Positions 29,060-38,503 of a stretch of 41,191 nt of DNA are shown here, one piece after another (positions within the stretch are counted from its first letter, which is position 1; each line of letters starts with the position of its first letter). Location of the stretch: the NCBI GenBank assembly GCA_900552015.1, contig URXY01000010.1, positions 1 through 41,191 of the forward strand, given 5' to 3'. The notes under the pieces are model-generated. The model had not been told where the DNA came from, searched no databases, and worked only from the letters and a program-made list of their open reading frames with translations. This stretch comes from an uncultured Eubacteriales bacterium. Lineage in GTDB: Bacteria; Bacillota; Clostridia; Oscillospirales; Oscillospiraceae. The position numbers and the translations under genes were made by a program.

Positions 29060-31150
29060 TCACGCGCGCTTGAACATTTTTTCGAGCTCGTACTTCGTGA
29101 GCTTGGCTTTCACGGGCCGTCCGTGCGGGCAGAACTGCACCTCGCCGCTCTGCACCTTGTCGACGAGCACGCGCAGCTCGGAGAGGTCGCTCTTCCAGCC
29201 GCCCTTGATGGCCGCCTTGCAGGCCATCGTGTGCAGCAGCGCGTCGCGCGCGGCGGCGGGGTCGGCGGTGTGCGCGGTGACGAGCTTGTCGGCGAGCTCC
29301 TCGAGCGCGGGGATGGCGTCGCCGCTGTCGATATCGGCGGGGATGGCGCGCAGGATGAGGCTCCCGCCGCCGAATTCCTCGCACTCAAAACCGAATTCGC
29401 GCAAAAGGTCCAGATTCGCCGCGAGCGCGCTGTACTCCTCGGCGGCAAACTCCGCCACGAGCGGGGCGAGCAGCGCCTGACACATCAACGGCTCCTGATC
29501 AGCCTTCATGCGGTCAAAATTCACGCGCTCGTGCGCGGCGTGCTTGTCGATGAGCCAGACGTTTTTGTCTTCGTCCTCGCAGACGATGTAGGTGTCGAGC
29601 ACCTCACCCGCGATGCGCCACGGCGCGGCGGACGGGGGAACGAACGTCGTCTGCTCGATCTCGGGCTCTTCCTGCTTCGCAGGGGCAAACACGGGGACGG
29701 CGGGCGCTTCCGGCTCGGGCTCTGCCGCAGTCTCCGCCGCCGGTCCGATGATCGGGCCGGTCACGACGGGGCGGGCGTTTTCCTCGGGCATCGGCAGCGT
29801 GACGACCTCGTCGTCATGGTTTTCCACAGAATGGACAGACTTTTCCACAGGCTGTGACTGCTGTGCTGACAGTACTGGCGCGGACGCGGGCGTTTCATGG
29901 CGCACATAGTCGGAAAGCGCCGCTTTGCCGCCGCTCTGCGTGTCGATGGCGGGCACTCTCGTCTGCCACTGCGGGGCGGGCGCGGGCTTCACCGGCGCGC
30001 TTTGCGGCGCGGACACGGGACGCGCACCGGCAGGTGTATAGGCGGGCTTTTCCGCCGTCTTCCGGCTCTCGCGGTACTGCTGCGAGGTCATGTTGGCGAA
30101 AAAATCGCCGCGCGGATTCTGTACTTGAGACGCGGGCTTCGGCTGGGGGCGCTCGGCCTCCTCGCGTTTGTCGAGCGCGGCCATGACCGCGTGGTAAACG
30201 AGATCAAACACGCGCTTTTCGCCCACGAACTTCACGATGGTCTTGGCAGGATGGACGTTCACATCCACCATATCGCGCGGCAGCTCGACGAGCAGCACGC
30301 AGCCGGGGAACTTGCCCTTCATCATGCGGTTTGCGTAGGCTTCCTCGAGCGCGGCGGTGAGAAGCTGGGATTTGACGAGCCGCCCGTTGACGAAAAACGT
30401 CTGCATGCCGCGCGTGCCGCGCGCAGAAAGGGGAGAACTGATAAAGCCCGTGACGCCCAGCTCCGCGTCCGCGCCCTTGACCTCAAGGAGCGAGAGCGTG
30501 AACTCACGCCCGAGAGAGGCGTAAATGGCGGAGCGCAGCGCGCCGTCGCCGGGGGTCAAAAGCGTCTGTGTGCCGTCCTTGATGAGCTTGAACGACACCT
30601 CCGGATGCGAGAGCGCAAGGTGGGCGACAAGGCCCGCGATGGCCGTGGCCTCCGCGCTGTCGCGCTTCATGAACTTGAGGCGCGCGGGCGTGTTGTAGAA
30701 GAGGTCGCGCACGATGACGCTCGTCCCCTCGGGGCAGCCCGCGTCCTCGACCGTGCCGGGGACGCCGCCTTCCAGGTGGAGCTTTGCGCCGCTGAGCGCG
30801 CCGCGCTCACGCGAGAAGATATCGAGCCGCGAAACGGACGAGATCGCCGCGAGCGCCTCGCCGCGAAAACCGAGCGTGCCGATGGCGGCAAGGTCCTCCG
30901 CCGTGCGCAGCTTGCTCGTCGCGTGGCGCAAAAAGGCCGTCGGCAGCTCGCTCGGCGCGATGCCGCAGCCGTCGTCGCTGACGCGAAGATAGGTCATGCC
31001 GCCGTTTTTCATCTCCACCGTCACGCTCTGCGCGCCGGCGTCGATGGCGTTTTCCAGCAGCTCCTTGACAACGCTCGCAGGGCGCTCGACCACCTCGCCC
31101 GCGGCGATGAGGTCGGCGACATGCGGCGATAATTGCTGAATATGGGGCAT
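29060..31150 (-). CDS. mutL: DNA mismatch repair protein MutL (endonuclease type)
   Basis: 696 residues from ATG 31150, which has AAGGAGG and begins MPHIQQLSPHVADLIAAGEV. The N-terminal GHKL ATPase is intact: ENAIDAGA, DDGCGI, TLGFRGEAL. A proline/glutamine/alanine-rich linker covers about 340-510. The C-terminal domain keeps the endonuclease motif IDKHAAHERVNFD and the CPHGRPV zinc/metal site, so it should nick DNA during repair in a MutH-less genome. Directly upstream lies the CPBP gene, then mutS. Confidence 0.97.
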   Translation of the reverse strand: MPHIQQLSPHVADLIAAGEVVERPASVVKELLENAIDAGAQSVTVEMKNGGMTYLRVSDDGCGIAPSELPTAFLRHATSKLRTAEDLAAIGTLGFRGEALAAISSVSRLDIFSRERGALSGAKLHLEGGVPGTVEDAGCPEGTSVIVRDLFYNTPARLKFMKRDSAEATAIAGLVAHLALSHPEVSFKLIKDGTQTLLTPGDGALRSAIYASLGREFTLSLLEVKGADAELGVTGFISSPLSARGTRGMQTFFVNGRLVKSQLLTAALEEAYANRMMKGKFPGCVLLVELPRDMVDVNVHPAKTIVKFVGEKRVFDLVYHAVMAALDKREEAERPQPKPASQVQNPRGDFFANMTSQQYRESRKTAEKPAYTPAGARPVSAPQSAPVKPAPAPQWQTRVPAIDTQSGGKAALSDYVRHETPASAPVLSAQQSQPVEKSVHSVENHDDEVVTLPMPEENARPVVTGPIIGPAAETAAEPEPEAPAVPVFAPAKQEEPEIEQTTFVPPSAAPWRIAGEVLDTYIVCEDEDKNVWLIDKHAAHERVNFDRMKADQEPLMCQALLAPLVAEFAAEEYSALAANLDLLREFGFECEEFGGGSLILRAIPADIDSGDAIPALEELADKLVTAHTADPAAARDALLHTMACKAAIKGGWKSDLSELRVLVDKVQSGEVQFCPHGRPVKAKLTKYELEKMFKRA

Positions 31151-31166
31151 TGGTTTCCTCCTTCTT

Positions 31167-31880
31167 TTAGGAAGCGATGGTGAAAAGGGAAAGGGCATTG
31201 ACGAGCGCGTGGAGCAAAATCGACGTCCACAGTGTGCCGGAGTGTTCATACGCCCAGGCAAAGACAAGGCCGGGGACGAGATACTGGAGCATCAAAATGA
31301 GGTAGCCTAAGTCCCAGTTCGAAACTGCCGCCGTCCAGACGTGCAGCAGCGCAAAGAGCGCGCAGGAGAGGAGATAGGCGAAGACGCGGCTCTTTTCCTT
31401 GAGGCAGCCGAAGACGAGCCCGCGGAAGAGCACCTCTTCTACAAACGGCGCGAGCAGCACGACGATGAGCACCGTCATGCGCGGGGCGGAAGCCACCTGC
31501 GCGGCGATGGTCATGTCGTTCAGGTTCGTGCGGCTGTCGAAAAGCACGTTGCACACGCGGAATATGAGCTCGTTCGCGCCGTAGAAGACGAGAAGGCCCA
31601 GCAGCATCGTCGAAAGCGCGCGGTTCAGGTTGTCTAAAAACCGGCCCGATGTGTGCGCCAGATACGAGTGGAACAGCAGCACCGTGACGGCGAAGAGCGT
31701 GTAGTAATAGAGCACATTGCGCAGGGAATCGTTGATGGTGGTGTCGAGCACGACCTCCAGAAGGTCGAATATTCTTGTTGCCAAAAGCGGCATCACCAGA
31801 AGATAGACGAGGAAGAAGATCGTTCCGGCGACGCGCTCGGTGCGGTTCATGCCGCCGGAGGCGGTTTTCTTTTTTGCCAT
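31167..31880 (-). CDS. CPBP family intramembrane metalloprotease (CAAX-like)
   Basis: 237 residues, about eight membrane segments. The CPBP motifs are present: EEVLFRGL, then a histidine in LLHVWTA, and HALVN. Basic N-terminus MAKKKTASGG before the first helix (TIFFLVYLLVMPLLATRIF). Members cleave membrane proteins or process peptides, in some cases linked to bacteriocin immunity; no substrate gene is seen nearby. It is inserted between mutS and mutL with short gaps (24 and 16 bases). Confidence 0.88.
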   Translation of the reverse strand: MAKKKTASGGMNRTERVAGTIFFLVYLLVMPLLATRIFDLLEVVLDTTINDSLRNVLYYYTLFAVTVLLFHSYLAHTSGRFLDNLNRALSTMLLGLLVFYGANELIFRVCNVLFDSRTNLNDMTIAAQVASAPRMTVLIVVLLAPFVEEVLFRGLVFGCLKEKSRVFAYLLSCALFALLHVWTAAVSNWDLGYLILMLQYLVPGLVFAWAYEHSGTLWTSILLHALVNALSLFTIAS

Positions 31881-31904
31881 GGGGAGACCTCTTTTCCGGG
31901 GAAA

Positions 31905-34496
31905 TTACGAGAGCTTCTGCTTGAGCTCGTAGAGAAGCTGCATTGCCTCGATGGGGGACATCGTGTCGGGCTGCGCGCGGCGGATGGCCGCGAGCACCTC
32001 AGCCTCGCCGATCGCGTCGAGACTGACCTGCTCTGCTTCCTCGCGGGGCTTTGCCTGATACGCGCCGCCCTGCTCGAGCTCTTTTAGGATGACGTTCGCG
32101 CGCCTCACGACCTCGTTCGGAAGGCCCGCTAACTTTGCGACCTCGATGCCGTAGCTGCGGTCGGCGCCGCCGGGGACGATCTTGCGCAGGAAGATGAGCT
32201 CGTCGCCGCGCTTTTTAATGGAAATGCTGTAATTCTTCACGCCGGGAAGAATGCCCTCAAGCTCCGTGAGCTCGTGATAGTGCGTGGCGAACAGCGTCTT
32301 CGCGCCTAAGCGTTTTGGGTCGGCGCAGAATTCGAGCACCGCGCGCGCGATGCTCATGCCGTCGAACGTCGACGTGCCGCGGCCGATCTCGTCGAGAATG
32401 AGCAGCGAGCGAGGCGTTGCCTGATGCAAGATCTCGCTCACCTCGGTCATCTCGACCATGAAGGTCGACTGGCCGCCGGCTAAGTCGTCGCTCGCGCCGA
32501 TACGCGTGAAGATGCGGTCGACCACGCCGATGCGCGCGCTCTTGGCGGGCACGAACGAGCCGATCTGCGCCATAAGCGTGATGAGCGCGACCTGACGCAT
32601 GTAGGTCGACTTACCGGCCATGTTGGGGCCGGTGATGATGGCGGCGCGGTCCTCGCGCTCGCCCATATAGGTGTCGTTCGGGACGAAGAGCGCGTCCTTG
32701 AGCACGCGCTCGACGACGGGGTGGCGGCCGTCGTGAATTTCGATGACGCCGCTGTCGTCCACGCTCGGACGGCAATAGTTGTTGTTCACCGCGACGGACG
32801 CGAGCGAGCAGAGCGTGTCGAGCTCGGCGATGAGCCCCGCCGCGCGCTGGATGCGCACGCTCTCGGCGGTGACGGATTCGCGCAGGGCGGTGAAAATTTC
32901 AAATTCGAGCGCCTTGTCGCGATCTCCCGCGGTCAGAATCTCCTGCTCGAGGTTCTTGAGCTCTTCGGTGATGTAGCGCTCGCCGTTCACGAGCGTCTGC
33001 TTGCGGATGTAAGTGTCTGGGACGAGGTCCTTGAACGAATTCGAGACCTCGATATAGTAGCCGAAGACCTTGTTGTAGCCGATCTTCAGCGTGCGGATGC
33101 CGGTCTTTTCCTTCTCGCGCGTCTCGATGTCGGCGAGAAGCCCCTTACCGCCGGATAAGATCTCGTGCAGGCGGTCGACTTCGGCATTGTAGCCCTTGCG
33201 GATGAAGCCGCCCTCACGCACGGAAAACGGCGGCTCGTCGATGAGCGTGTCGCGGATGCTCTGCGCCACGTCGGTGAGCGTGTCGAGCTCGTTGTCTAAC
33301 TCATGCAGCCTGCCCGTCGTGAACGCCGCGAGCTGGGCTTTGACCTCCGTGATGCGCTCGATGGAGTTGCGAAGCGACGCAAAGTCGCGTCCGCCCGCCG
33401 TGCCGTAGGCAATGCGGCCGATGAGGCGCTCCATGTCGCTGATGCCGGAAAGCGCCAAAATCAGCTCTTCGCGCGCGACGGTGTTCTTCGTCAGCGCCTC
33501 GACCGCGCCGAGGCGGCGCTCGATGGCCGCAACATCGCGCAGCGGGCGCGTCAGCCACGCGCGCAGATTGCGCGCGCCCATGGCGGTCTTCGTCTTGTCG
33601 AGCACCCAGAGGAGGCTGCCGCGCTTTTCTTTGGCGCGGATGGTCTCGGTCAGCTCCAGATTGCGCCGCGCGGAGAGGTCAAGCTCCATGAAGCGGCCCT
33701 GCTCGTAGTATTCTAAATCCTTGATGTAGGAAAGATCGGTCTTCTGCGTCTCGTGCAGATACGAGAGCAGCGCGCCCAGCGCGAGCGACGCCGCGGGGTT
33801 GTTGCGTGGAAGGCTTGCAAAGCGCTCCTCGCCAAACTGCGCGCGGATGGCTTTTTCGCACGCTTTGAGCTCAAAGCGGTTCTCGCCGCGCTCGACCGCG
33901 CAGGACAGCTTATCGCGAAGGTATTCGACCAGCTCACCGTTGTCGTAAGCACCCGCGCTCAGCACCGCCTCGGCGGGGGAGAAACGGGATAACTCGTTAT
34001 ACAGGTGCTCTGCGCGGTCGTCGCCCGAAAAGGCGGTCACGTGCGTGTGGCCAGTCGTCATGTCGCAGAAGGCCGCGCCGGCGTTCTGCCCGTCCAAAAA
34101 GATGCCACAGAGGAAGTTGCCGCGCCGGTCGTCGAGGCATGCGCTATCGATGACCGTGCCGGGCGTGATGACGCGGATGATATCGCGCTTGACAAGGCCC
34201 TTGGCGAGCGCAGGGTCCTCGGTCTGCTCGCAGATGGCGACCTTGTAGCCCTTGGCGATCAGGCGCGCGATGTAGGCGTCGCTCGAATGATAGGGAATGC
34301 CGCACATCGGCGTCTGATCCTCCGCCGCCTTGCCGCGGTCGCGGGTCGTCAGCGTCAAATCGAGCTCGCGCGAGGCGAGCTGAGCATCCTCGTTGAACAT
34401 CTCGTAGAAGTCGCCCAAGCGGAAAAAGAGGATCGAATCCTTATTCTGTTCCTTGATCTCCAAATACTGCTTCATCATCGGCGTGATCTCGGCCAT
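31905..34496 (-). CDS. mutS: DNA mismatch repair protein MutS
   Basis: 863 residues. Mismatch-binding N-terminal domain (MMKQYLEIKEQNKDSILFFR, then LGDFYEMF; the Phe-x-Glu motif for mismatch stacking is FYE), connector, lever and clamp regions, and an ABC-type ATPase with GPNMAGKSTYMRQ, ASDDLAGGQSTFMVEM and DEIGRGTSTFDG. Normal length and intact. GAGGA precedes ATG 34496. It works with MutL, encoded downstream in the same operon. Confidence 0.98.
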   Translation of the reverse strand: MAEITPMMKQYLEIKEQNKDSILFFRLGDFYEMFNEDAQLASRELDLTLTTRDRGKAAEDQTPMCGIPYHSSDAYIARLIAKGYKVAICEQTEDPALAKGLVKRDIIRVITPGTVIDSACLDDRRGNFLCGIFLDGQNAGAAFCDMTTGHTHVTAFSGDDRAEHLYNELSRFSPAEAVLSAGAYDNGELVEYLRDKLSCAVERGENRFELKACEKAIRAQFGEERFASLPRNNPAASLALGALLSYLHETQKTDLSYIKDLEYYEQGRFMELDLSARRNLELTETIRAKEKRGSLLWVLDKTKTAMGARNLRAWLTRPLRDVAAIERRLGAVEALTKNTVAREELILALSGISDMERLIGRIAYGTAGGRDFASLRNSIERITEVKAQLAAFTTGRLHELDNELDTLTDVAQSIRDTLIDEPPFSVREGGFIRKGYNAEVDRLHEILSGGKGLLADIETREKEKTGIRTLKIGYNKVFGYYIEVSNSFKDLVPDTYIRKQTLVNGERYITEELKNLEQEILTAGDRDKALEFEIFTALRESVTAESVRIQRAAGLIAELDTLCSLASVAVNNNYCRPSVDDSGVIEIHDGRHPVVERVLKDALFVPNDTYMGEREDRAAIITGPNMAGKSTYMRQVALITLMAQIGSFVPAKSARIGVVDRIFTRIGASDDLAGGQSTFMVEMTEVSEILHQATPRSLLILDEIGRGTSTFDGMSIARAVLEFCADPKRLGAKTLFATHYHELTELEGILPGVKNYSISIKKRGDELIFLRKIVPGGADRSYGIEVAKLAGLPNEVVRRANVILKELEQGGAYQAKPREEAEQVSLDAIGEAEVLAAIRRAQPDTMSPIEAMQLLYELKQKLS

Positions 34497-34540
34497 GATC
34501 CGTCCTCGCTTTCTTTCTCTTTCAAAATTTTCTTATCCTG

Positions 34541-35368
34541 TTACAGGGTGAAGTCCGCGCCCGCGGGCATTTCGCCGAGGCGGTCGCCGAGCTTACGTTT
34601 CAATCTTTCATAGGCTTCCTTGCCCGTGCAGTGGCCCGTGAAGTAGTGCGCGACCTTGTCGCCGCGCAGCTTTTCGCCCACGGCGTCGACCAGCTCGTCC
34701 GGCTCGCTCTTGCCGAGCGAGGGGTTATAGAGGTGGAAGCCCGCAAACACCGCGTCGGGCGCTCTGCCGAGCACGTCCTCGGCGCTTTTCAGGATATTCA
34801 CGATGCCGCAGTGCGCGCAGCCCGCGAACAGTGCGGTCCTGCCGTTTTCCGTGACGAGCAGGTCCTGCTCGTGGCGGAACGTGTCGCGCGGATAGTCCTC
34901 GCCGACCTTTTCGCGCAGCGTGTCGTTCGCGCCGCTCCAGAGTTCGCGGCCGGTGACGGCGGAAAAAAACGTCAGCTCATCGTCGAGCTTCTGCACGCCC
35001 TCGCAGAGAACGAATCGCTCTTCGTAAGATTTGAGCACCGTGTCCATGCCGATGTAGGCGCACTTGCTGGGCGTGACGACGTAGTACCGCCCCCAGACGG
35101 CCTTCTGCATATAGACCTTGGCGCGGTCGTTCAGCTTCAAGAACGCTTCGAGGCCGCCGCAGTGGTCGTTGTGCGCGTGGGACAAAAAGGCGATGTCGAC
35201 CTTTGTAAGATCAACGCCGAGCGCCGCAGCGTTGTCGATGAACTGCGCGTCAGGGCCCATGTCGAAAAGAATTTTGTGCTTGTCGGTCTCAATATACATC
35301 GACAGGCCGTGCGCGCAGGCGACGGTGTCTCTGCACGTGCTGTTTTCCATCAAAATGACGACTTTCAT
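34541..35368 (-). CDS. Metallo-beta-lactamase fold hydrolase
   Basis: 275 residues from ATG 35368 with AGGGGG upstream; a TTG one codon earlier is rejected. Metal ligands in SHAHNDH (H64, H66, D68, H69), later GCAHCGI and TGHCTG with histidines. The sequence, especially DMGPDAQFIDNAAALGVDL and the HCGGLEAF region, resembles the dihydropterin-6-methyl-ribofuranosylaminobenzene phosphate synthase-like group, widespread in anaerobes. The reaction cannot be named. It follows miaB by 18 bases. Confidence 0.85.
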   Translation of the reverse strand: MKVVILMENSTCRDTVACAHGLSMYIETDKHKILFDMGPDAQFIDNAAALGVDLTKVDIAFLSHAHNDHCGGLEAFLKLNDRAKVYMQKAVWGRYYVVTPSKCAYIGMDTVLKSYEERFVLCEGVQKLDDELTFFSAVTGRELWSGANDTLREKVGEDYPRDTFRHEQDLLVTENGRTALFAGCAHCGIVNILKSAEDVLGRAPDAVFAGFHLYNPSLGKSEPDELVDAVGEKLRGDKVAHYFTGHCTGKEAYERLKRKLGDRLGEMPAGADFTL

Positions 35369-35386
35369 CAAAAAGCCCCCTTTTCT

Positions 35387-36805
35387 TTATTCCTCTACCG
35401 CTTCGCCGTAGAGCGCCCAGGTGTTGCTGTCGGTGATCTTCGCTTTGGCAAATGTGCCGATCAGGGCCTTGTCGCCCTTCATGCGCACGAGGCGGTTGCC
35501 CTCCGTGCGCGCGGCGAAGGGGAAGGCCTCGTCGTCGCTCTCGCCGTCGACAAGGACTTTCACCGTCCTGCCGATGTAGGCTGCGTGCTTTTTCGCGCTG
35601 ATGGCGTTCTGCGCGTCGACGAGCTTTTCAAACCAGACCTGCTTTTCCTCGCGCGAGACGGGGTCGTCCATCTTCGCCGCCGGCGTGCCGGGACGCGGGG
35701 AGAAAATAAAGGTGAAGAGCGCGTCGAACTGCGTCTTTTCTACAAGATCGACAGTCTGCATCGCTTCGTCCTCGGTCTCTCCCGGGAAGCCGATGATGAT
35801 GTCGCTCGTGAGCACCATGCCTGGCATGACGCTTCGCGCGTAGGCGATCATTTCCTCGTACTTTGCGCGCGTATATGGGCGGTTCATCGCTTTCAGAACG
35901 CGGTCGCACCCGGACTGGACGGGGAGGTGGAGCTGCTTTGCAACGTGCTCGCAGCGTGCCATCGTGTCGAAGAGCTTGTTGGTCGCGTCCTTCGGCTGGC
36001 TCGACATAAAGCGGAGCCAATAGTCGCCGGGAATGGCGTTGATGGCGGCGAGCAGGTCTGCAAAGTCGTAATCGGTGCCCAAGTCCTTGCCGTAGCTGTT
36101 CACGTTCTGGCCGAGGAGGGTGATCTCCTTGTAGCCCTCGGCGATGAGGCCGCGGCATTCCTCGATGATCTTCTCCGGCTCGCGGCTGCGCTCGCGGCCG
36201 CGGACGTAGGGCACGATGCAGTACGAGCAGAAGTTATTGCACCCGTACATGATGCTCACCCACGCGCGCACGCCGCCCTCGCGCACGATGGGAAGGTCCT
36301 CGGCGATGCGGCCATGCTCGTTCTCGATGGAGAAAACGCGCTTATTCTTCGTGTACACCTCGTGCAGCAGCTCGGGGAGGCGCCACTCGGCCTGGGGGCC
36401 GAGCACAAGGTCGACATGATGATAGGAATTTTTTACCTTGTCGGCCACGACCTTCTGCTGCGCCATGCAGCCGCAGAGGCAGATGATCTGATCGGGCTTT
36501 GCGGCCTTCGTGTGGCTGAGGCGGCCCAAGTGGCCGTAAACGCGTTTTTCCGCGTGCTCGCGGATGGCGCAGGTGTTGAGCAGGATGACGTCGGCCTGCT
36601 GCTCGTCGCGCGTGAGCTCATAGCCCATCTCGCGCAGCATGCCCATGAGCACCTCGCCGTCGGCCACGTTCTGCTGGCAGCCGAACGTGTCGACCAGCGC
36701 GAGCGGCGTGCGGGTGCGGCGGTCGTTCATCTCGCGCATCTTGCGCGTAAATTCCTTCTGACGCGCGAGCTCCTGCTCGCTGACGATGACTTCTTTGCGT
36801 TCCAA
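35387..36805 (-). CDS. miaB: tRNA-2-methylthio-N6-dimethylallyladenosine synthase MiaB
   Basis: 472 residues, radical-SAM methylthiotransferase that adds a methylthio group at C2 of i6A37. The N-terminal iron-sulfur cysteines are in TFGCQQN, NTCAIREHAEKR and CLCGCMAQQ; the radical SAM CxxxCxxC is YGCNNFCSYC; the C-terminal TRAM part is at about 405-470. The start is best placed at TTG 36805, because GGAGG lies 9 bases before it; ATG choices further up would translate the promoter. Its substrate is the product of MiaA, encoded in the same operon. Promoter at 36844-36872. Confidence 0.95.
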   Translation of the reverse strand: MERKEVIVSEQELARQKEFTRKMREMNDRRTRTPLALVDTFGCQQNVADGEVLMGMLREMGYELTRDEQQADVILLNTCAIREHAEKRVYGHLGRLSHTKAAKPDQIICLCGCMAQQKVVADKVKNSYHHVDLVLGPQAEWRLPELLHEVYTKNKRVFSIENEHGRIAEDLPIVREGGVRAWVSIMYGCNNFCSYCIVPYVRGRERSREPEKIIEECRGLIAEGYKEITLLGQNVNSYGKDLGTDYDFADLLAAINAIPGDYWLRFMSSQPKDATNKLFDTMARCEHVAKQLHLPVQSGCDRVLKAMNRPYTRAKYEEMIAYARSVMPGMVLTSDIIIGFPGETEDEAMQTVDLVEKTQFDALFTFIFSPRPGTPAAKMDDPVSREEKQVWFEKLVDAQNAISAKKHAAYIGRTVKVLVDGESDDEAFPFAARTEGNRLVRMKGDKALIGTFAKAKITDSNTWALYGEAVEE

Positions 36806-36843
36806 GGGATGTTTCCTCCCGAATCTCGATAGTTTAGCAATAT

Positions 36844-36872
36844 AGTATATCATGTTCGCGAGAACGTGGCAA
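36844..36872 (-). promoter_or_regulatory. Promoter of the miaB-to-divIVA operon
   Basis: Minus strand TTGCCA (rc 36867-36872), 17 bases, TATACT (rc 36844-36849). No other strong promoter or terminator was found before 24.6 kb, so 11 genes may share this start. Confidence 0.78.
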
Positions 36873-36922
36873 GGCCGCAGCGCGGCTTCCGGCGCGAAAA
36901 ATCCACAGCTTTCGCAATTCCG

Positions 36923-36951
36923 GTGACTTTTCCGCACCCATATGGTATGCT
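36923..36951 (+). promoter_or_regulatory. Promoter of the GIIGGADGP protein gene
   Basis: GTGACT (36923-36928), 17 bases, TATGCT (36946-36951). It diverges from the miaB promoter. Confidence 0.6.
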
Positions 36952-36984
36952 ATGGAAAACCTGAACTCCAAAGGAGGGCTTTCC

Positions 36985-38502
36985 ATGGCGGCGTTTTATC
37001 AAAAATTTCTGCGCAAGCATCTTGACTTATCATCTCTCAGCGTGATGCGGCGGGAGGACAACGATCCCTATTTCTGCACGCCCAAGGGCGCTTCTATCTT
37101 CGGCTGGGCGGGCGTCGACGGCATCCACTTCTGCTTTGTCCGCGGTTTTGGCGAAACGGTCTTCGCCGTGAGCCCGATGAACGGTGGCAAGGACTGCGTG
37201 CACGTCATCGCGCGCGATTTCAGCGATTTTCTGCGCCTGCTGCTCGCGACCGGCGACAGCGCGGCGCTCGAGCAGGCGTGGCAGTGGGACGAGGCGCAAT
37301 TCGACGCCTTTCTTGCCGAGAATCCGCCGACGGACGAGCAGAAGGCGGTGCTCTCGCAGATCTCCACAGCCTTCGGCCTCACGCCGATGGAGCGGCCGTG
37401 GCAATACCTGCGCAAGCTGCAAGCGGAGTTCGATCTCAGCGAGCTCAAATTCACCGAGGACTTTTATGACCCCGAAATGAATCCCGACGCGCCCGAACAG
37501 AAAACGGACTGGAAGGTCTACTTTGACGGCAGCTTTTGGGGCCACCACGGGCGCGAGCGCGCGGGCAGGGAGATGAGCGTACAAAAGTGGTTTTCGTGGG
37601 CGGGGCGCGACTGGTTCGTGCCGTCGGTCTACGTTTGTTCAAAGGGCATTGTCGTTGATTTTTGTATGCGCGCGGAGGCTTCCGCGCTGCGCGGCTTTAT
37701 GAAAAAGTGGGGGATCGATCCCGAAAGCGATGAATCCATCGACTTCTCGCGCGACGAACGCGAACAGATGGAGCGCGAGCACCCGCTCAGCCTCGGTTTT
37801 ACCCCCAGCCTCACCTTGAACGGCGCGAAGCTCCGCACGAGCCACGGCTGCGGCGTCATTTTCCTGCCGGAGCAGCCCGGCTTCTGCGCCGACGCAGAGC
37901 CCGCCATGGCGCACTACGGCCTTGACCGCGCGTATGGCTGGAGCATCCGCCGCGCGGCATTCCCGTTCGTCACGAAGCGCGCGCCGAAGCTCAAATCACT
38001 CGCCGTCACGATGACGGCGGATGAGGTGCGCGTCCCCGGGGCGCGCTTCCGCGCTGATAGGGCGGGCGATACGTTTGCCTTCTCCTACCGCGGCACAGAG
38101 TATACGCTCGCCGTGCAGGAGGTCGAGCCGCAGGAGCTGCCGCGCGAGCGCATGAGCCTTGACCCGCGGTTCGACTATCCGACGCATTTCACAGCCATCA
38201 GCTTTACGCTCACGCCCGAGCCGCCGGAACACTCGATCTTCGTCGAAGACTGCGCCGAAAGCGACCGCCCGCGCCAGGTCAAACGCGAGACCGCTTCCTT
38301 TGCGCCCGAGGCGCAGAACGACTTCTGCGTCGGTATCATCGGCGGCGCGGACGGGCCGGTCGCCATCGTCGTGGGCGAAGCTGCGCAGGGGAAGCTCCAC
38401 GCCGCGTGCTCGTCGCTGCACTTTGAGATAGTCGACCACATCGACTGGCGCGTCGGCTTCCGCGAAACACCGTGGGAAGAGGGAACGTTTGCGCTCATCT
38501 GA
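36985..38502 (+). CDS. Unrecognised soluble protein with a C-terminal OadB-type GIIGGADGP motif
   Basis: 505 residues from ATG 36985 with AAGGAGGG at 36971-36978; an upstream ATG (36952) would bury this site. No signal peptide and no membrane helix. Aromatic and charged residues are frequent (FWGHHGRERAGREM, KWFSWAGRDWFVPSV). Near the C-terminus is VGIIGGADGPVAIVVG (449-464), the sequence that in OadB-type Na+ pumps surrounds the ion-binding aspartate, here in a soluble setting, followed by KLHAACSSLHFEIVDHIDWRV. I recall this end segment from other clostridial orphan proteins but know of no function. The gene is convergent with the ArsR-AraC regulator, with one base between the two stop codons. 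Confidence 0.82.
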   Translation: MAAFYQKFLRKHLDLSSLSVMRREDNDPYFCTPKGASIFGWAGVDGIHFCFVRGFGETVFAVSPMNGGKDCVHVIARDFSDFLRLLLATGDSAALEQAWQWDEAQFDAFLAENPPTDEQKAVLSQISTAFGLTPMERPWQYLRKLQAEFDLSELKFTEDFYDPEMNPDAPEQKTDWKVYFDGSFWGHHGRERAGREMSVQKWFSWAGRDWFVPSVYVCSKGIVVDFCMRAEASALRGFMKKWGIDPESDESIDFSRDEREQMEREHPLSLGFTPSLTLNGAKLRTSHGCGVIFLPEQPGFCADAEPAMAHYGLDRAYGWSIRRAAFPFVTKRAPKLKSLAVTMTADEVRVPGARFRADRAGDTFAFSYRGTEYTLAVQEVEPQELPRERMSLDPRFDYPTHFTAISFTLTPEPPEHSIFVEDCAESDRPRQVKRETASFAPEAQNDFCVGIIGGADGPVAIVVGEAAQGKLHAACSSLHFEIVDHIDWRVGFRETPWEEGTFALI

Positions 38503-38503
38503 C

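Noticed and set aside
34631..36832. 733-codon open frame on the plus strand
   Set aside because: Antisense to the MBL hydrolase and MiaB genes; no family and no start signals.
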